A DNA stretch of 64,000 nucleotides. It comes from Bradyrhizobium liaoningense (GTDB lineage: Bacteria; Pseudomonadota; Alphaproteobacteria; Rhizobiales; Xanthobacteraceae). A program made the position numbers and the translations under genes. The stretch covers positions 533,169 to 597,168 of the forward strand of contig NZ_JAFCJS010000006.1 of assembly GCF_018130825.1 (NCBI RefSeq), in the 5' to 3' direction. The notes under the pieces are model-generated. The model made no database searches. It had not been told where the DNA came from and saw only the letters and a list, made by a program, of their open reading frames with translations. Below, piece after piece: positions 1 to 7,867 of the stretch (position 1 is the stretch's first letter; each line of letters opens with the position of its first letter).

Positions 1-883
1 GGATGTTGGCGAAGATCGTGATCGCGAAGGTGCGCAGCACCTCGTCGCCGACCGGATGGCCATGGGCGTCGTTGATGCGCTTGAACCAGTCGAGGTCGAT
101 CAGCGCGATCGCACAAGGCTTCGATGTTCGCCGCGACGTCTCGATCTCGGCGTCGAGCAGCCGCATGATGCAGCGGCGGTTGTAGGAGCCGGTGAGCTCG
201 TCGAGCTCGGCCAGTTCCTCGATGCGCTGATAGGCCGCCTTCAGCTCGATGCTGCGCTGATACAGGATCTTGCGCAGCGTGGCGCCGAACAGGCCGAGGA
301 AGGCGCACTGGCCGATCACCAGCACGAAGCACAGCATCGAGGCGGTCCGCTGCATCCTGGTCGCGAGGGGCATGCCGATCGGCAGGTCGGAGGCGAGGAA
401 CACGGCGGCAAGGCCGGCGGTCGCAAGCGCCCAGGTCACCATCGCCTGGGTCGAGGTCATGCGCAGCGTGCCGAAGGCGAAGATCAGGAACAGCACGCTG
501 ATGAAGGCGATGCCGATGGTCGGCGCCGTCAGCAGGAACGCGAATTGCAGCGCCATATGCGCCGAGATCTGGAAGACGGTGAGATAGTGGTCGGTGAATT
601 TGTCGCCGATGCCGGCCTCCGACAGCACGGTGAAGGTGCCGATGATCAGGAGGCCGCCGACCCAGAACAGCGAGGCAATGTCGATCGAGATCACGCCGTC
701 ATAGGCGTAGACCAGGAGGACCGAGGCACCGAGCGAATAGCTCGCCACCTGGCCGATATACATCTGGCGGCGCTGCCAGGCCCGGCGCGTCCGGACCTCC
801 GGCGCCGCCGCCTCGGGCATACGGACGAGATCCGCGACCTCAGCGGCATTCCTCTCGGGAAGCGACGTCGCGGCCGTGTTCAT
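1..883 (-). CDS. Membrane-anchored diguanylate cyclase (GGDEF), C-terminus cut by window edge
   Basis: Probably makes cyclic di-GMP from GTP at the inner membrane. About 294 codons are present from an ATG at 881-883 before the window ends. The first ~200 residues hold several hydrophobic helices (for example VASYSLGASVLLVYAY and LFWVGGLLIIGTF). A GGDEF domain then begins: LDELTGSYNRR is the usual domain entry, and DLDWFKRINDAHGHPVGDE carries the metal-binding Asp and the GHxxGD block. The GG(D/E)EF signature itself lies beyond base 1, so catalytic competence cannot be judged. The gene is transcribed away from the sigma-factor operon to its right. Family call is firm; the signal it senses is unknown. 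Confidence 0.85.
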   Translation of the reverse strand, partial: MNTAATSLPERNAAEVADLVRMPEAAAPEVRTRRAWQRRQMYIGQVASYSLGASVLLVYAYDGVISIDIASLFWVGGLLIIGTFTVLSEAGIGDKFTDHYLTVFQISAHMALQFAFLLTAPTIGIAFISVLFLIFAFGTLRMTSTQAMVTWALATAGLAAVFLASDLPIGMPLATRMQRTASMLCFVLVIGQCAFLGLFGATLRKILYQRSIELKAAYQRIEELAELDELTGSYNRRCIMRLLDAEIETSRRTSKPCAIALIDLDWFKRINDAHGHPVGDEVLRTFAITIFANI

Positions 884-1323
884 GGTCCCGCCAATGGTGG
901 ATGTCAGCCCAAAAATCTACGTGGCAAGCCTTTAGGTTTGGTATCCTTTGAAATCGAATCCGAAGCGTGCAGCGCGGAACAGGATGACATTGGCCGGACG
1001 GGGGAATTTGCCGGCGATTAGGCATCGTTTGCGATGCAGTCGAGCCAAAGCGGGGGTTCGTGAGACATACGTCGTGCAGGACTTGCTATGGAACCGGACT
1101 TGATCGGCCCGCCCGTGCCGGGCAGGCGATCCGCAGGAAAGTGCTTCAGTATTATGTTACCGATCTGGCTTGAGGCGGGCGCCCCCGACGGGCGGGGCAG
1201 GAAAAATGCATGTATGTGGGGCAGATCACACCGGTCCCCGTACGACTGCGGTAGCTTGAACAATTTTGCACCGCCCGTCGAACCCTCCGCCGCATCGACC
1301 CGACCAACCTTGCGAGACGAGCT
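884..1323. other. 440-bp intergenic region between divergent diguanylate cyclase and sigma operon
   Basis: No convincing gene. Short open frames here have no recognisable protein features. The region must hold promoters for both flanking units, but I could not identify a clear ECF-type (GGAAC/CGTT) or CtrA-type element. Small GC hairpins are present near 1111-1123 without a T-tract. Confidence 0.5.
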
Positions 1324-1893
1324 TTGAGCGTGACACAGGCGGCTTCGGACGAGGTCCTGATCGCCAGGATCGCTCAGGGCGACCGGCTCGCCATGCAGGT
1401 GCTGTACGGGCGGCACCATGTCAGGGTCTACAGGTTCGGGCTGAGGCTCGTGCGGGACGAGCAGGCGGCGGAAGACCTCATCAGCGAGGTGTTTCTCGAC
1501 GTCTGGCGTCAAGCCGGCAAGTTCGAAGGCCGATCCGCCGTTTCCACCTGGCTGCTGGCAATCACCCGATTCAAGGCCCTCTCGGCGCTCCGGCGCAGGA
1601 AGGATTTTGAACTGGACGAAGACGCCGCGAACGCGATCGAGGACCAGTCCGACGATCCGGAAACGGTGGTGCAGAAGAAGGATACCAGTGCAGCGTTACG
1701 GGAGTGCCTGACGGGCCTCTCGCCGGAACATCGGGAAATCGTCGATCTCGTCTACTACCACGAGAAGTCCGTGGAAGAAGTCGCCGAAATCGTCGGGATC
1801 CCGGAGAACACTGTGAAGACGCGCTTGTTCTATGCGCGCAAGAAACTGGCCGAACTGCTGAAAGCAGCCGGCGTTGAGCGAGGCTGGCCATGA
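1324..1893 (+). CDS. ECF-type RNA polymerase sigma factor
   Basis: A sigma-70 family factor of the extracytoplasmic-function type, 189 residues, which is the normal length for sigma-2 plus sigma-4 only. Residues about 20-90 are region 2, including AAEDLISEVFLDVWR and the RFKALSALRRRK block. Residues about 125-180 are region 4, with the recognition helix segment IPENTVKTRLFYARKKL. The start is either TTG at 1324 or GTG at 1330; there is no in-frame ATG near. The stop overlaps the next gene's ATG by four bases, so the anti-sigma factor is translationally coupled. Co-transcription with an anti-sigma factor and a subtilase suggests release by an envelope or proteolytic signal (inference). Confidence 0.92.
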   Translation: MSVTQAASDEVLIARIAQGDRLAMQVLYGRHHVRVYRFGLRLVRDEQAAEDLISEVFLDVWRQAGKFEGRSAVSTWLLAITRFKALSALRRRKDFELDEDAANAIEDQSDDPETVVQKKDTSAALRECLTGLSPEHREIVDLVYYHEKSVEEVAEIVGIPENTVKTRLFYARKKLAELLKAAGVERGWP

Positions 1894-2585
1894 TGGCTTT
1901 GAGCAAGAAGATGCTGGAGCAAGAGCCCAGTGAAATTGAACTGCTGCTGCCCTGGCACGCCGCCGGCACGCTGAACGCGCGCGATGCCCGCCGCGTCGAG
2001 GACGCGCTGGCGCGCGATCCGGAGCTTGCCAAGCAATATGCCGCGATCCGTGGCGAGTACGAAGAGACCATCCATCTGAACGAGAGCCTCGGCGCTCCGT
2101 CGGCGCGCGCGATGCAGAAGCTGTTCGCCGCGATCGATGCCGAGCCGGCGCGTGCTGCCACTTCGCTGCCGCTGTCGGCGCGCATCGCGACCTTCTTCGC
2201 GGGCCTGTCGCCGCGGACGCTGGCCTGGTCGGCGAGCCTTGGCGCCATCGCGCTGCTGCTGCAGGCCGGCATCATCGGCGCGGTGCTGATGAAGACCCAG
2301 ACCGCGACCTTCCAGACCGCCTCGCTTTCGACCGGCGCGCCGATCACGCGCGAACTCGGTGCATCCGCAGCGCCGGCCCGCGCCCTGGTGCGCTTCGCGC
2401 CCGAGGCGCGTGTTGCCGACATCACCGCATTGCTTGACAGCTATCAGGCGTCGATCATCGGTGATGCCAAGGGCGGCATGTTCCGTCTCCAGTTCGACAA
2501 GGCGATGAGCCAGGACGAGCTCGCCGCGCTGCTCGCCAGGATGCAGCGCGAGAAGTTCGTCAACCTCGCCGTTGCGGCGCCGTAG
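1890..2585 (+). CDS. Membrane-spanning anti-sigma factor with subtilase-propeptide-like periplasmic domain
   Basis: A 231-residue protein overlapping the sigma gene by four bases, the usual place for a cognate anti-sigma factor. The cytoplasmic part (1-105) is helical and lacks the HxxxCxxC zinc motif of ZAS anti-sigma factors, although PWHAAGTL sits where such motifs begin. One transmembrane helix spans about 111-134. The C-terminal part (164-231) reads as strand-helix-strand-helix-strand: ALVRFAPEARVADITALL, then IIGDAKGGMFRLQF, then LAALLARMQREKFVNLAVA. That layout resembles the inhibitor-I9-like propeptide of S8 proteases and the pre-catalytic segment of the protease encoded next. The anti-sigma role comes from context and the propeptide likeness from pattern, so neither is proven. 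Confidence 0.8.
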   Translation: MMALSKKMLEQEPSEIELLLPWHAAGTLNARDARRVEDALARDPELAKQYAAIRGEYEETIHLNESLGAPSARAMQKLFAAIDAEPARAATSLPLSARIATFFAGLSPRTLAWSASLGAIALLLQAGIIGAVLMKTQTATFQTASLSTGAPITRELGASAAPARALVRFAPEARVADITALLDSYQASIIGDAKGGMFRLQFDKAMSQDELAALLARMQREKFVNLAVAAP

Positions 2586-2600
2586 GGCGCCTCTGAACCG

Positions 2601-4301
2601 ATGACGCGCAAGTCCGAGAGTAAGTTGCGAGCCGGGGCCTACGCTTCGTCGGTCGGGGCCGCGCTGCTGCTCGCCGGCTGCCTCGGCGTCGAGGTCGCGC
2701 AGGCGCAGGCAATCATGCGCACGCCCACGATCAGCGTCCCCTCGCGCACGCCGACCATCTCTCCCACCATCACTGCGCGGGCGGTGAGCGTCGGTTCCGG
2801 TCCACGCACCATCCCCACGACGACGGTCGCACGGATCCCGTCGGCCCGGATCGGGCCGACGCCGGTGCTGCCCCATGTGCGCTACTCGCCGAATCTCTAC
2901 CCGTCCTGCACCGCAGCCTATCGCGATGCCGACGGCGAATGCCTGGCGCAGCCGAACGCAGGCGGCGAGGGCAGCGGCAGCGGCAAATCAGGCAAGAAGG
3001 CTGCCAGCAAGGGACGCGGCAGCAACACGCCGGTTGCGGTGAACCAGCGCATCTTCGCAGGCGAATTCGTCGCCGAGATCGACGGCGCCCTGTCGGTGAC
3101 GGAGGCTGACGAGCTCGCGCGCCGCCATGGCCTTGCACGGGTCGCATCCGAGAATTTTCCGCTGATCGGGGCGACGTTCGGCCTGTTCCGCATCACCGAC
3201 GGCCGGCCCACCGAGACGGTGCGGCGTGAATTCGCCGCCGACGGCAGTGTCCGCTCGGTCCAGCCGAACTTCCGCTACTTGCTTCAGGACCAGAAGTCGG
3301 CGACGCCGACCGAAGGCGACCCCGCGCAATATGCGCTGGCAAAGCTTCGCCTGCCGCAGGCGCACACGCTGGCGCACGGCGCCAATGTGACGGTTGCTGT
3401 GATCGACTCCGGGATCGACGCCAAACACCCCGAGCTTGCCAATTCGATCGCCGACAGTTTCGACGCGCTCGGCAGCGCGGAAGGCCCGCATGTTCACGGC
3501 ACCGGCATCGCCGGCGCCATCGTGGCGCATGCCCGCCTGATGGGCAGCGCGCCCGAGGCGCGCATCATCGCCATCCGTGCCTTTGGCGGCACCACGGGCG
3601 GCGCGGAGAGCTCGTCCTATATCATCCTGCGTTCGCTGAATTATGCCGCCGAGCACGGCGCGCAGATCGTCAATATGAGCTTTGCCGGCCCGAAGGACGC
3701 CGTGATCGAGCGCGCCATTGCGGCAACCGCCGCGCGTGGCCTCGTGCTGATCGCGGCGGCCGGCAATGCCGGCGCGAAATCGCCGCCGCTTTATCCCGCC
3801 GCCAATCCCAACGTGATCGCGGTCAGCGCGACCGACCAGCAGGATAAGCTGTTTTCCGCCTCCAACCGCGGCAACTACATCGCGCTGGCGGCGCCAGGCG
3901 TCGACATCTTCCTGCCGGCGCCCGACGGCAAATACCAGATGACGTCGGGAACCTCGTTCTCGGCCGCCTATGTCTCCGGCGTCGCGGCGCTGCTGCTTGA
4001 GCGCAACTACGCACTCAAGCCGGAAGCGCTGCGCATGACGCTCGCGAAGACCGCGCGCGATCTCGGCTCACCCGGGCGTGATGATCTCTTTGGCGACGGC
4101 GAGGCCGACGCGTTTGCCGCGGTGATGGCTGTTCCCGCCGATAGTGCGACGCCGGTTGCGGCTGCGTCCGGTACAACAAAACGTGAAGATGCCGACAAGC
4201 GTCGCGACGAGCCCGGCATCCGCGCGATCGAGCAGCCTTCGCTGTCGAGCACAGGCGATAAAGCCGCGATTTCTCAGGCGGATAGGCCGGCGACGCGATA
4301 G
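2601..4301 (+). CDS. Exported S8 family serine peptidase (subtilase)
   Basis: Predicted subtilisin-like protease, 566 residues. An N-terminal export signal ends near AQAQA, and LLLAGC at 22-27 could also be a lipobox, so it may be a lipoprotein. A Pro/Thr/Ser-rich stretch (40-90) and a Gly/Ser/Lys linker (121-141) precede a propeptide-like segment (about 151-228). The catalytic domain has Asp269 (VAVIDSGID), His299 (HVHGTGIAG), oxyanion Asn389 (AAAGNAG) and Ser452 (TSGTSFSAAYVSG), so the triad is intact. The ATG lies 15 bases after the anti-sigma stop, making it the third gene of the sigma operon. It may act on or bind the anti-sigma factor's periplasmic domain (inference). Confidence 0.92.
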   Translation: MTRKSESKLRAGAYASSVGAALLLAGCLGVEVAQAQAIMRTPTISVPSRTPTISPTITARAVSVGSGPRTIPTTTVARIPSARIGPTPVLPHVRYSPNLYPSCTAAYRDADGECLAQPNAGGEGSGSGKSGKKAASKGRGSNTPVAVNQRIFAGEFVAEIDGALSVTEADELARRHGLARVASENFPLIGATFGLFRITDGRPTETVRREFAADGSVRSVQPNFRYLLQDQKSATPTEGDPAQYALAKLRLPQAHTLAHGANVTVAVIDSGIDAKHPELANSIADSFDALGSAEGPHVHGTGIAGAIVAHARLMGSAPEARIIAIRAFGGTTGGAESSSYIILRSLNYAAEHGAQIVNMSFAGPKDAVIERAIAATAARGLVLIAAAGNAGAKSPPLYPAANPNVIAVSATDQQDKLFSASNRGNYIALAAPGVDIFLPAPDGKYQMTSGTSFSAAYVSGVAALLLERNYALKPEALRMTLAKTARDLGSPGRDDLFGDGEADAFAAVMAVPADSATPVAAASGTTKREDADKRRDEPGIRAIEQPSLSSTGDKAAISQADRPATR

Positions 4302-4462
4302 TCGCTGCGACAACTTTGCGCGCACGCCGAAGGTTAAAAAATCAAACCCTCGCATTGAACGTTCAGCCGGCTAGCACGACCAAATTATGTGGGAGCGGTC
4401 ATCCCTCCCCATCAGTCATATCAGGCGCGAGCGCCCATCCACCCCAAGCGCCCATATGGCTC

Positions 4463-4502
4463 GACCCGTCCGGTTGTCCCCCCGGACGGGTCTTTTCTTT
4501 TT
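4463..4502 (+). terminator. Strong Rho-independent terminator
   Basis: A perfect 11-bp stem (GACCCGTCCGG at 4463-4473 with CCGGACGGGTC at 4482-4492) and an 8-base loop are followed by TTTTCTTTTT. It lies about 160 bases after the subtilase stop, further than usual for an operon terminator, so it may belong to a separate short transcript. Confidence 0.8.
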
Positions 4503-4786
4503 GGGCATCCGGTTCCTTGAAGCGATATCTGGGATCAGCTTCCGGTTGAGCGATCGCAGCGGCGCTGGGCGCCGGCGTCCATCGATTGCAGCACACGTCC
4601 GTCATGCTTGCGTGAAGCTTGACTCGAAATCACAGCAATTCTCCGCGGGACTACGGTGTTTCATGACGGACGGCGTGTCGTTGCTGGACAAGTCAAAACT
4701 TTTCCACAAAATATTCATGTCGCGTCTAAATTGATTCGTGTGCGTTGCGTCCCCCGCATCCGTGTTTTCTCCCAACGGGCTGGTTC

Positions 4787-5614
4787 ATGACACACCGCCA
4801 AGAATCTGGTCGCGCGCCTTTCCGCGCGGAGGGTTGCAGTCGCGAAGTCGCGGCACGCTGGTGCGCTCTCGCCGAACAGCGGCTGGAGCACCTGTCCGAA
4901 ATGTTCGAGACCGGGCGCTGGCGCCGCTACCACTCCGAGCTCGCCTTTCTCGAAAACATCCAGGAAGCCAAGCGCGCAGTCCAGACCTGGCGCGCCATCG
5001 CCACCGGCGGGGACGTCGCGGCAGCGGCTGCGAGCGTCACCTCCGCATTCGGCTGGTCGCCGGCGACGATGCCTCGCGTGTTTCCGCGCGAGCAGCAGGG
5101 GCAGACCGTGCAGCCCAAGACCTTGCAGCCCACGACCTTGCAGCCAAAGGCCGTCCACATCGCTCCCGAGACCGCCGTGCCGGTCAGGCTCGATCCCAAG
5201 CCGGATGTTCTCGCCGAAGTCCCCGAAGCCCCGCTCGTGCCGCTGGCACCGCCTGCTGCGCCCGCCGCAGTGGCCTCGTTCACCGCGCCTCATGCTGTCC
5301 CGCCGCTCAAGGCGCCCGCTGCGAAGGCGCCTTTCACCGCACCTGCCGTGAGGCCGCCGCTCGCCGTGTCTGCCGCAATCGCGTCTCTCACCGCACCCGT
5401 CGTGAGGCCGGTCGCCGCTCCGGCCGCAATCGCGACGTCGACCGCGCCTGCTGTGAAGGCGCCGGTCGCCGCACCCGCCGCGATGGCAGCGCTGCTGCCG
5501 CAGTTCGCCCCGCCCGCCGCCGAAATCGTCGCCGCCCCCGAGCGCGTCGTCGAATTCACCCTCAGCCTCGACGGTATCGAGGCGAAGTACCCGCTGCTCA
5601 GGAACGCGTTCTAG
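4787..5614 (+). CDS. TIGR03809-like protein with long Pro/Ala-rich tail
   Basis: Function unknown. The first ~95 residues from the ATG at 4787 carry the conserved-looking block RWRRYHSELAFLENIQEAKR followed by AVQTWRAI, which I recognise as the family named TIGR03809 in Bradyrhizobium and relatives. The remaining ~180 residues are low complexity: short QPKTLQPTTLQPKAV repeats and then many Ala/Pro/Val units of the type APAVKAPVAAPAA. The last 25 residues (VVEFTLSLDGIEAKYPLL) look ordered again. A TTG at 4745 would add 14 residues. The gene converges on a TIGR03808-like Tat substrate, and the two families are known to occur side by side. Confidence 0.7.
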   Translation: MTHRQESGRAPFRAEGCSREVAARWCALAEQRLEHLSEMFETGRWRRYHSELAFLENIQEAKRAVQTWRAIATGGDVAAAAASVTSAFGWSPATMPRVFPREQQGQTVQPKTLQPTTLQPKAVHIAPETAVPVRLDPKPDVLAEVPEAPLVPLAPPAAPAAVASFTAPHAVPPLKAPAAKAPFTAPAVRPPLAVSAAIASLTAPVVRPVAAPAAIATSTAPAVKAPVAAPAAMAALLPQFAPPAAEIVAAPERVVEFTLSLDGIEAKYPLLRNAF

Positions 5615-5641
5615 CGCCTAGAAGCTGAAGGCGAGTCGGCC

Positions 5642-7012
5642 CTACCGCCGCACCGCATTCCCGCCGATCACCACCTGCGCAAACCATTGCGCGCCGTCGG
5701 CCGACAGGTCCGCCGTCACCGCGCGGGCGTGATCGAGGCCGACGACGGCGCCGCGCGGTGTCTCCGAGATCATGTTGTTGTTGACGAGCGCGGTGCCGGC
5801 GCCGGGCACCACGGAAACGCCGACGCCGGCCAGCGCCTTGCGGATCACATTGCCCGTGATCGCGACGTCGCGCAGATATTTGCCCCAGCCGGCGACGATG
5901 CCGTAGGACGGCGCGTTCTCGATCACGTTGCCGGTCACCGAGGTATCAGCCTCGATGTAGATGCCGACGCCGGCATCGTCATCCGGCGCGGTGCCTATGG
6001 GACGCTTCGGGATCAGATTGCGGATGATGTTGCCCTGGACCACCGCGATGCGGCCGCCCTCGTTGAAATTGCAGACGGAGACGCCGACCGCGGCACCGTC
6101 CACGGTGTTGTTGGCGATCACGGCGGCCTCGAACGCGAACTCGGAATAGAGCGCGACCTCGCGCACGTCGCTGACGCTGTTGCCCGTGATGTGGATGTTC
6201 GAAGCCGAATTGCCGCGTACCGCGGAATAGTCGCAGTTCCTGATGCGATTGCCGCGCACGATCACGTTGGCGGCCCGAAACGCGTTGATGGCGTTGCCGT
6301 ACTGGCCGGAGCCGCCGGGGCCGGCCTTGATGTTCTCGATACGGTTGTCGGAGACCAGCGTGCCGTCGTCGCCGATCGCCGTGCGCAGGATCTCGATGCC
6401 GTTGTCATTGGTGCCGAGAATCGTGTTGCGGGCAACACTGAGACCCCTGGCGTCGAACGAGACCACCGCCGTCACCGCGATGCCGGTGAAGATGTTGCCG
6501 GAGATATCGCCGGCGACCTGCTCGAGCCAGATGCCGCTGCCGCCGGAGTTCGTGATCTCGCAATCGGTGATGCGCACATCGCGCCCGCCGAGGACATGGA
6601 TCAGCCCGCGCCGCGTCGGCAGCGCAATGCCGGCGCCGTCGAAGGTGATGCCGGTGATGCCGATCGCGTCGGAGCCGTCGCTCTGGATCGCCGAGGCCCC
6701 GCCGGTGAAGATGAATTTTGTCGCGCCGCGCACGCCGATCAGTTGCGCGCCGTTCGGCAGCCGCAGCAATCCGCTGCGGTAGACGCCGGGAGGCAGGGCG
6801 AGTGGCATTTGCGCCCGCGCGGCCTCGTCGATCGCGCGCTGCAGCGCGCGGGTCTGGTCCTCGCTGCTGCCTGGCCGCACGCCAAATTGCGTGGCATCGC
6901 GGCCGAGCAGCGACGTCAGCGGCGCCGCGCGCGCGGCGTCGGCGGGCATGGCGAGTGCGCCGGCGATGCCGGCGGTCGAAGCCCCGATGAGATGACGGCG
7001 ATTGAGGTCCAT
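5642..7012 (-). CDS. Tat-exported beta-helix repeat protein (TIGR03808-like)
   Basis: About 456 residues from ATG at 7010-7012; this start puts a twin-arginine signal (LNRRHLIGASTAG, cleavage near AARA) at the N-terminus, whereas an upstream extension would bury it. The mature protein opens with a pectate-lyase-like region (RALQRAIDEAARA, LPPGVYRSGLLRLPNGAQL). Many parallel beta-helix turns follow, each with an Asn/Gly/Ile pattern such as VTGNVIENAPSYGI and ITGNVIRKALAGVGV. Such folds usually bind or cut polysaccharide, but no catalytic residues can be named. It converges on the TIGR03809-like gene with 27 bases between the stops, and its periplasmic location is predicted from the signal. Confidence 0.82.
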   Translation of the reverse strand: MDLNRRHLIGASTAGIAGALAMPADAARAAPLTSLLGRDATQFGVRPGSSEDQTRALQRAIDEAARAQMPLALPPGVYRSGLLRLPNGAQLIGVRGATKFIFTGGASAIQSDGSDAIGITGITFDGAGIALPTRRGLIHVLGGRDVRITDCEITNSGGSGIWLEQVAGDISGNIFTGIAVTAVVSFDARGLSVARNTILGTNDNGIEILRTAIGDDGTLVSDNRIENIKAGPGGSGQYGNAINAFRAANVIVRGNRIRNCDYSAVRGNSASNIHITGNSVSDVREVALYSEFAFEAAVIANNTVDGAAVGVSVCNFNEGGRIAVVQGNIIRNLIPKRPIGTAPDDDAGVGIYIEADTSVTGNVIENAPSYGIVAGWGKYLRDVAITGNVIRKALAGVGVSVVPGAGTALVNNNMISETPRGAVVGLDHARAVTADLSADGAQWFAQVVIGGNAVRR

Positions 7013-7121
7013 GACGCGTCCTCCGGCGGACGCGGGGTCCGCGGGAGCTAGGTAGCGCAGCGTGGCCGAAGGCGCGGGGATTGTTCGCGGTAGGGTTAAA
7101 TGTTTACCGCAAAGACGGTGC

Positions 7122-7215
7122 CGTAGGGTGGGCAAAGCGTAGCGTGCCCACCATTTGTTACCGTGGTTGCGGATGCACGGTGGGCACGGCGCTTTGCGCC
7201 TTTGCCCACCCTACG
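7122..7215. repeat. Palindromic intergenic repeat, GTAGGGTGGGCAAAG type
   Basis: The left arm CGTAGGGTGGGCAAAGCG and the right arm ending GCCTTTGCCCACCCTACG are inverted copies. Inside them lies a second inverted pair around GTGCCCACC and GGTGGGCAC. Further copies occur at 25980-26054, 26075-26190 (diverged) and 30694-30785. It lies between divergently arranged genes and shows no coding potential. Confidence 0.85.
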
Positions 7216-7867
7216 AAGCCGGTGTGTTCCGCCGCTTCCTTGCCAACCCCACCATCTCCATCAGCATCGCTTCCCCCGCATCCACCAGCTCCTCCAGCGT
7301 GATGCGCGGCGCGCCCTTGCGACGCACGGCGCCGCTGCGTGCCAGCAGGGGAATATGGATGAACGCCGCGAGCCCCGGGCCGCCGGCCCTGACGTTCTCG
7401 ATCGCACGCCAGCTCAGATAATTGCAGAGATAGGCGCCGGCATCGCGCGAGGGGCGCGCGTCGATGCCGGTGAGGCGCGCGGCGCGCAGCAGCCTCGCCG
7501 TGTGCGGGCCGAACATCATCGCGTCGGCATGGCCGGCGATGCCGCGCTTGCTCGAGCGGGTGTTGGCGGCGTCGGGCCAGAGCATGGTGACCGCATTGCG
7601 CGCGCGGGTCTCGATCCGCAGGTAAGGCGTGCGTGCGGCGAGGCCGAACATCAACAGCGCGTCGGGCCTTTGCGCCGCGAGCACCTCGGGCAATTGCCGG
7701 TCGACCGCGGCATAGGTCACCGGAAAGATGTGGCTCGACAGCGCGACATCGTCGAGCGCCGGCCGGCGCAGCCGTGTCAGCCGTGTCACCAGCGGCTGGG
7801 TCGGATTATAGGGCGCGCCGGGGAAGGGCCCGAAACCGGTGAGGAGAATGCGGAGCCTGTCGCTCAT
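7211..7867 (-). CDS. Pyroglutamyl-peptidase I-like (C15) protein
   Basis: Likely a cysteine peptidase of the C15 family, which removes N-terminal pyroglutamate. It has 218 residues, close to the usual 210-220. The N-terminus LLTGFGPFPGAPYNPTQPL is the characteristic family opening. The catalytic Glu is in RIETRARN, the Cys in GAYLCNYLSW and the His in AFIHIPLL, so all three positions are present. It overlaps the meaB start by four bases and is probably translated from the same message. Rhizobial members are divergent, so substrate specificity is uncertain. The 3' end runs into the adjacent palindromic repeat, which supplies the last codons. Confidence 0.85.
   Translation of the reverse strand: MSDRLRILLTGFGPFPGAPYNPTQPLVTRLTRLRRPALDDVALSSHIFPVTYAAVDRQLPEVLAAQRPDALLMFGLAARTPYLRIETRARNAVTMLWPDAANTRSSKRGIAGHADAMMFGPHTARLLRAARLTGIDARPSRDAGAYLCNYLSWRAIENVRAGGPGLAAFIHIPLLARSGAVRRKGAPRITLEELVDAGEAMLMEMVGLARKRRNTPAS

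Noticed and set aside
884..1323. An autoregulatory ECF promoter ahead of the sigma operon
   Set aside because: I could not find a GGAAC/CGTT-like or other repeated element; GGAAC occurs at 976 and 1087 without a -10 partner.
5687..7051. A 454-codon plus-strand frame opposite the beta-helix gene
   Set aside because: Repetitive Asp/Val/Ala/His translation mirrors the beta-helix repeats; the minus-strand frame has the Tat signal and the repeat fold.
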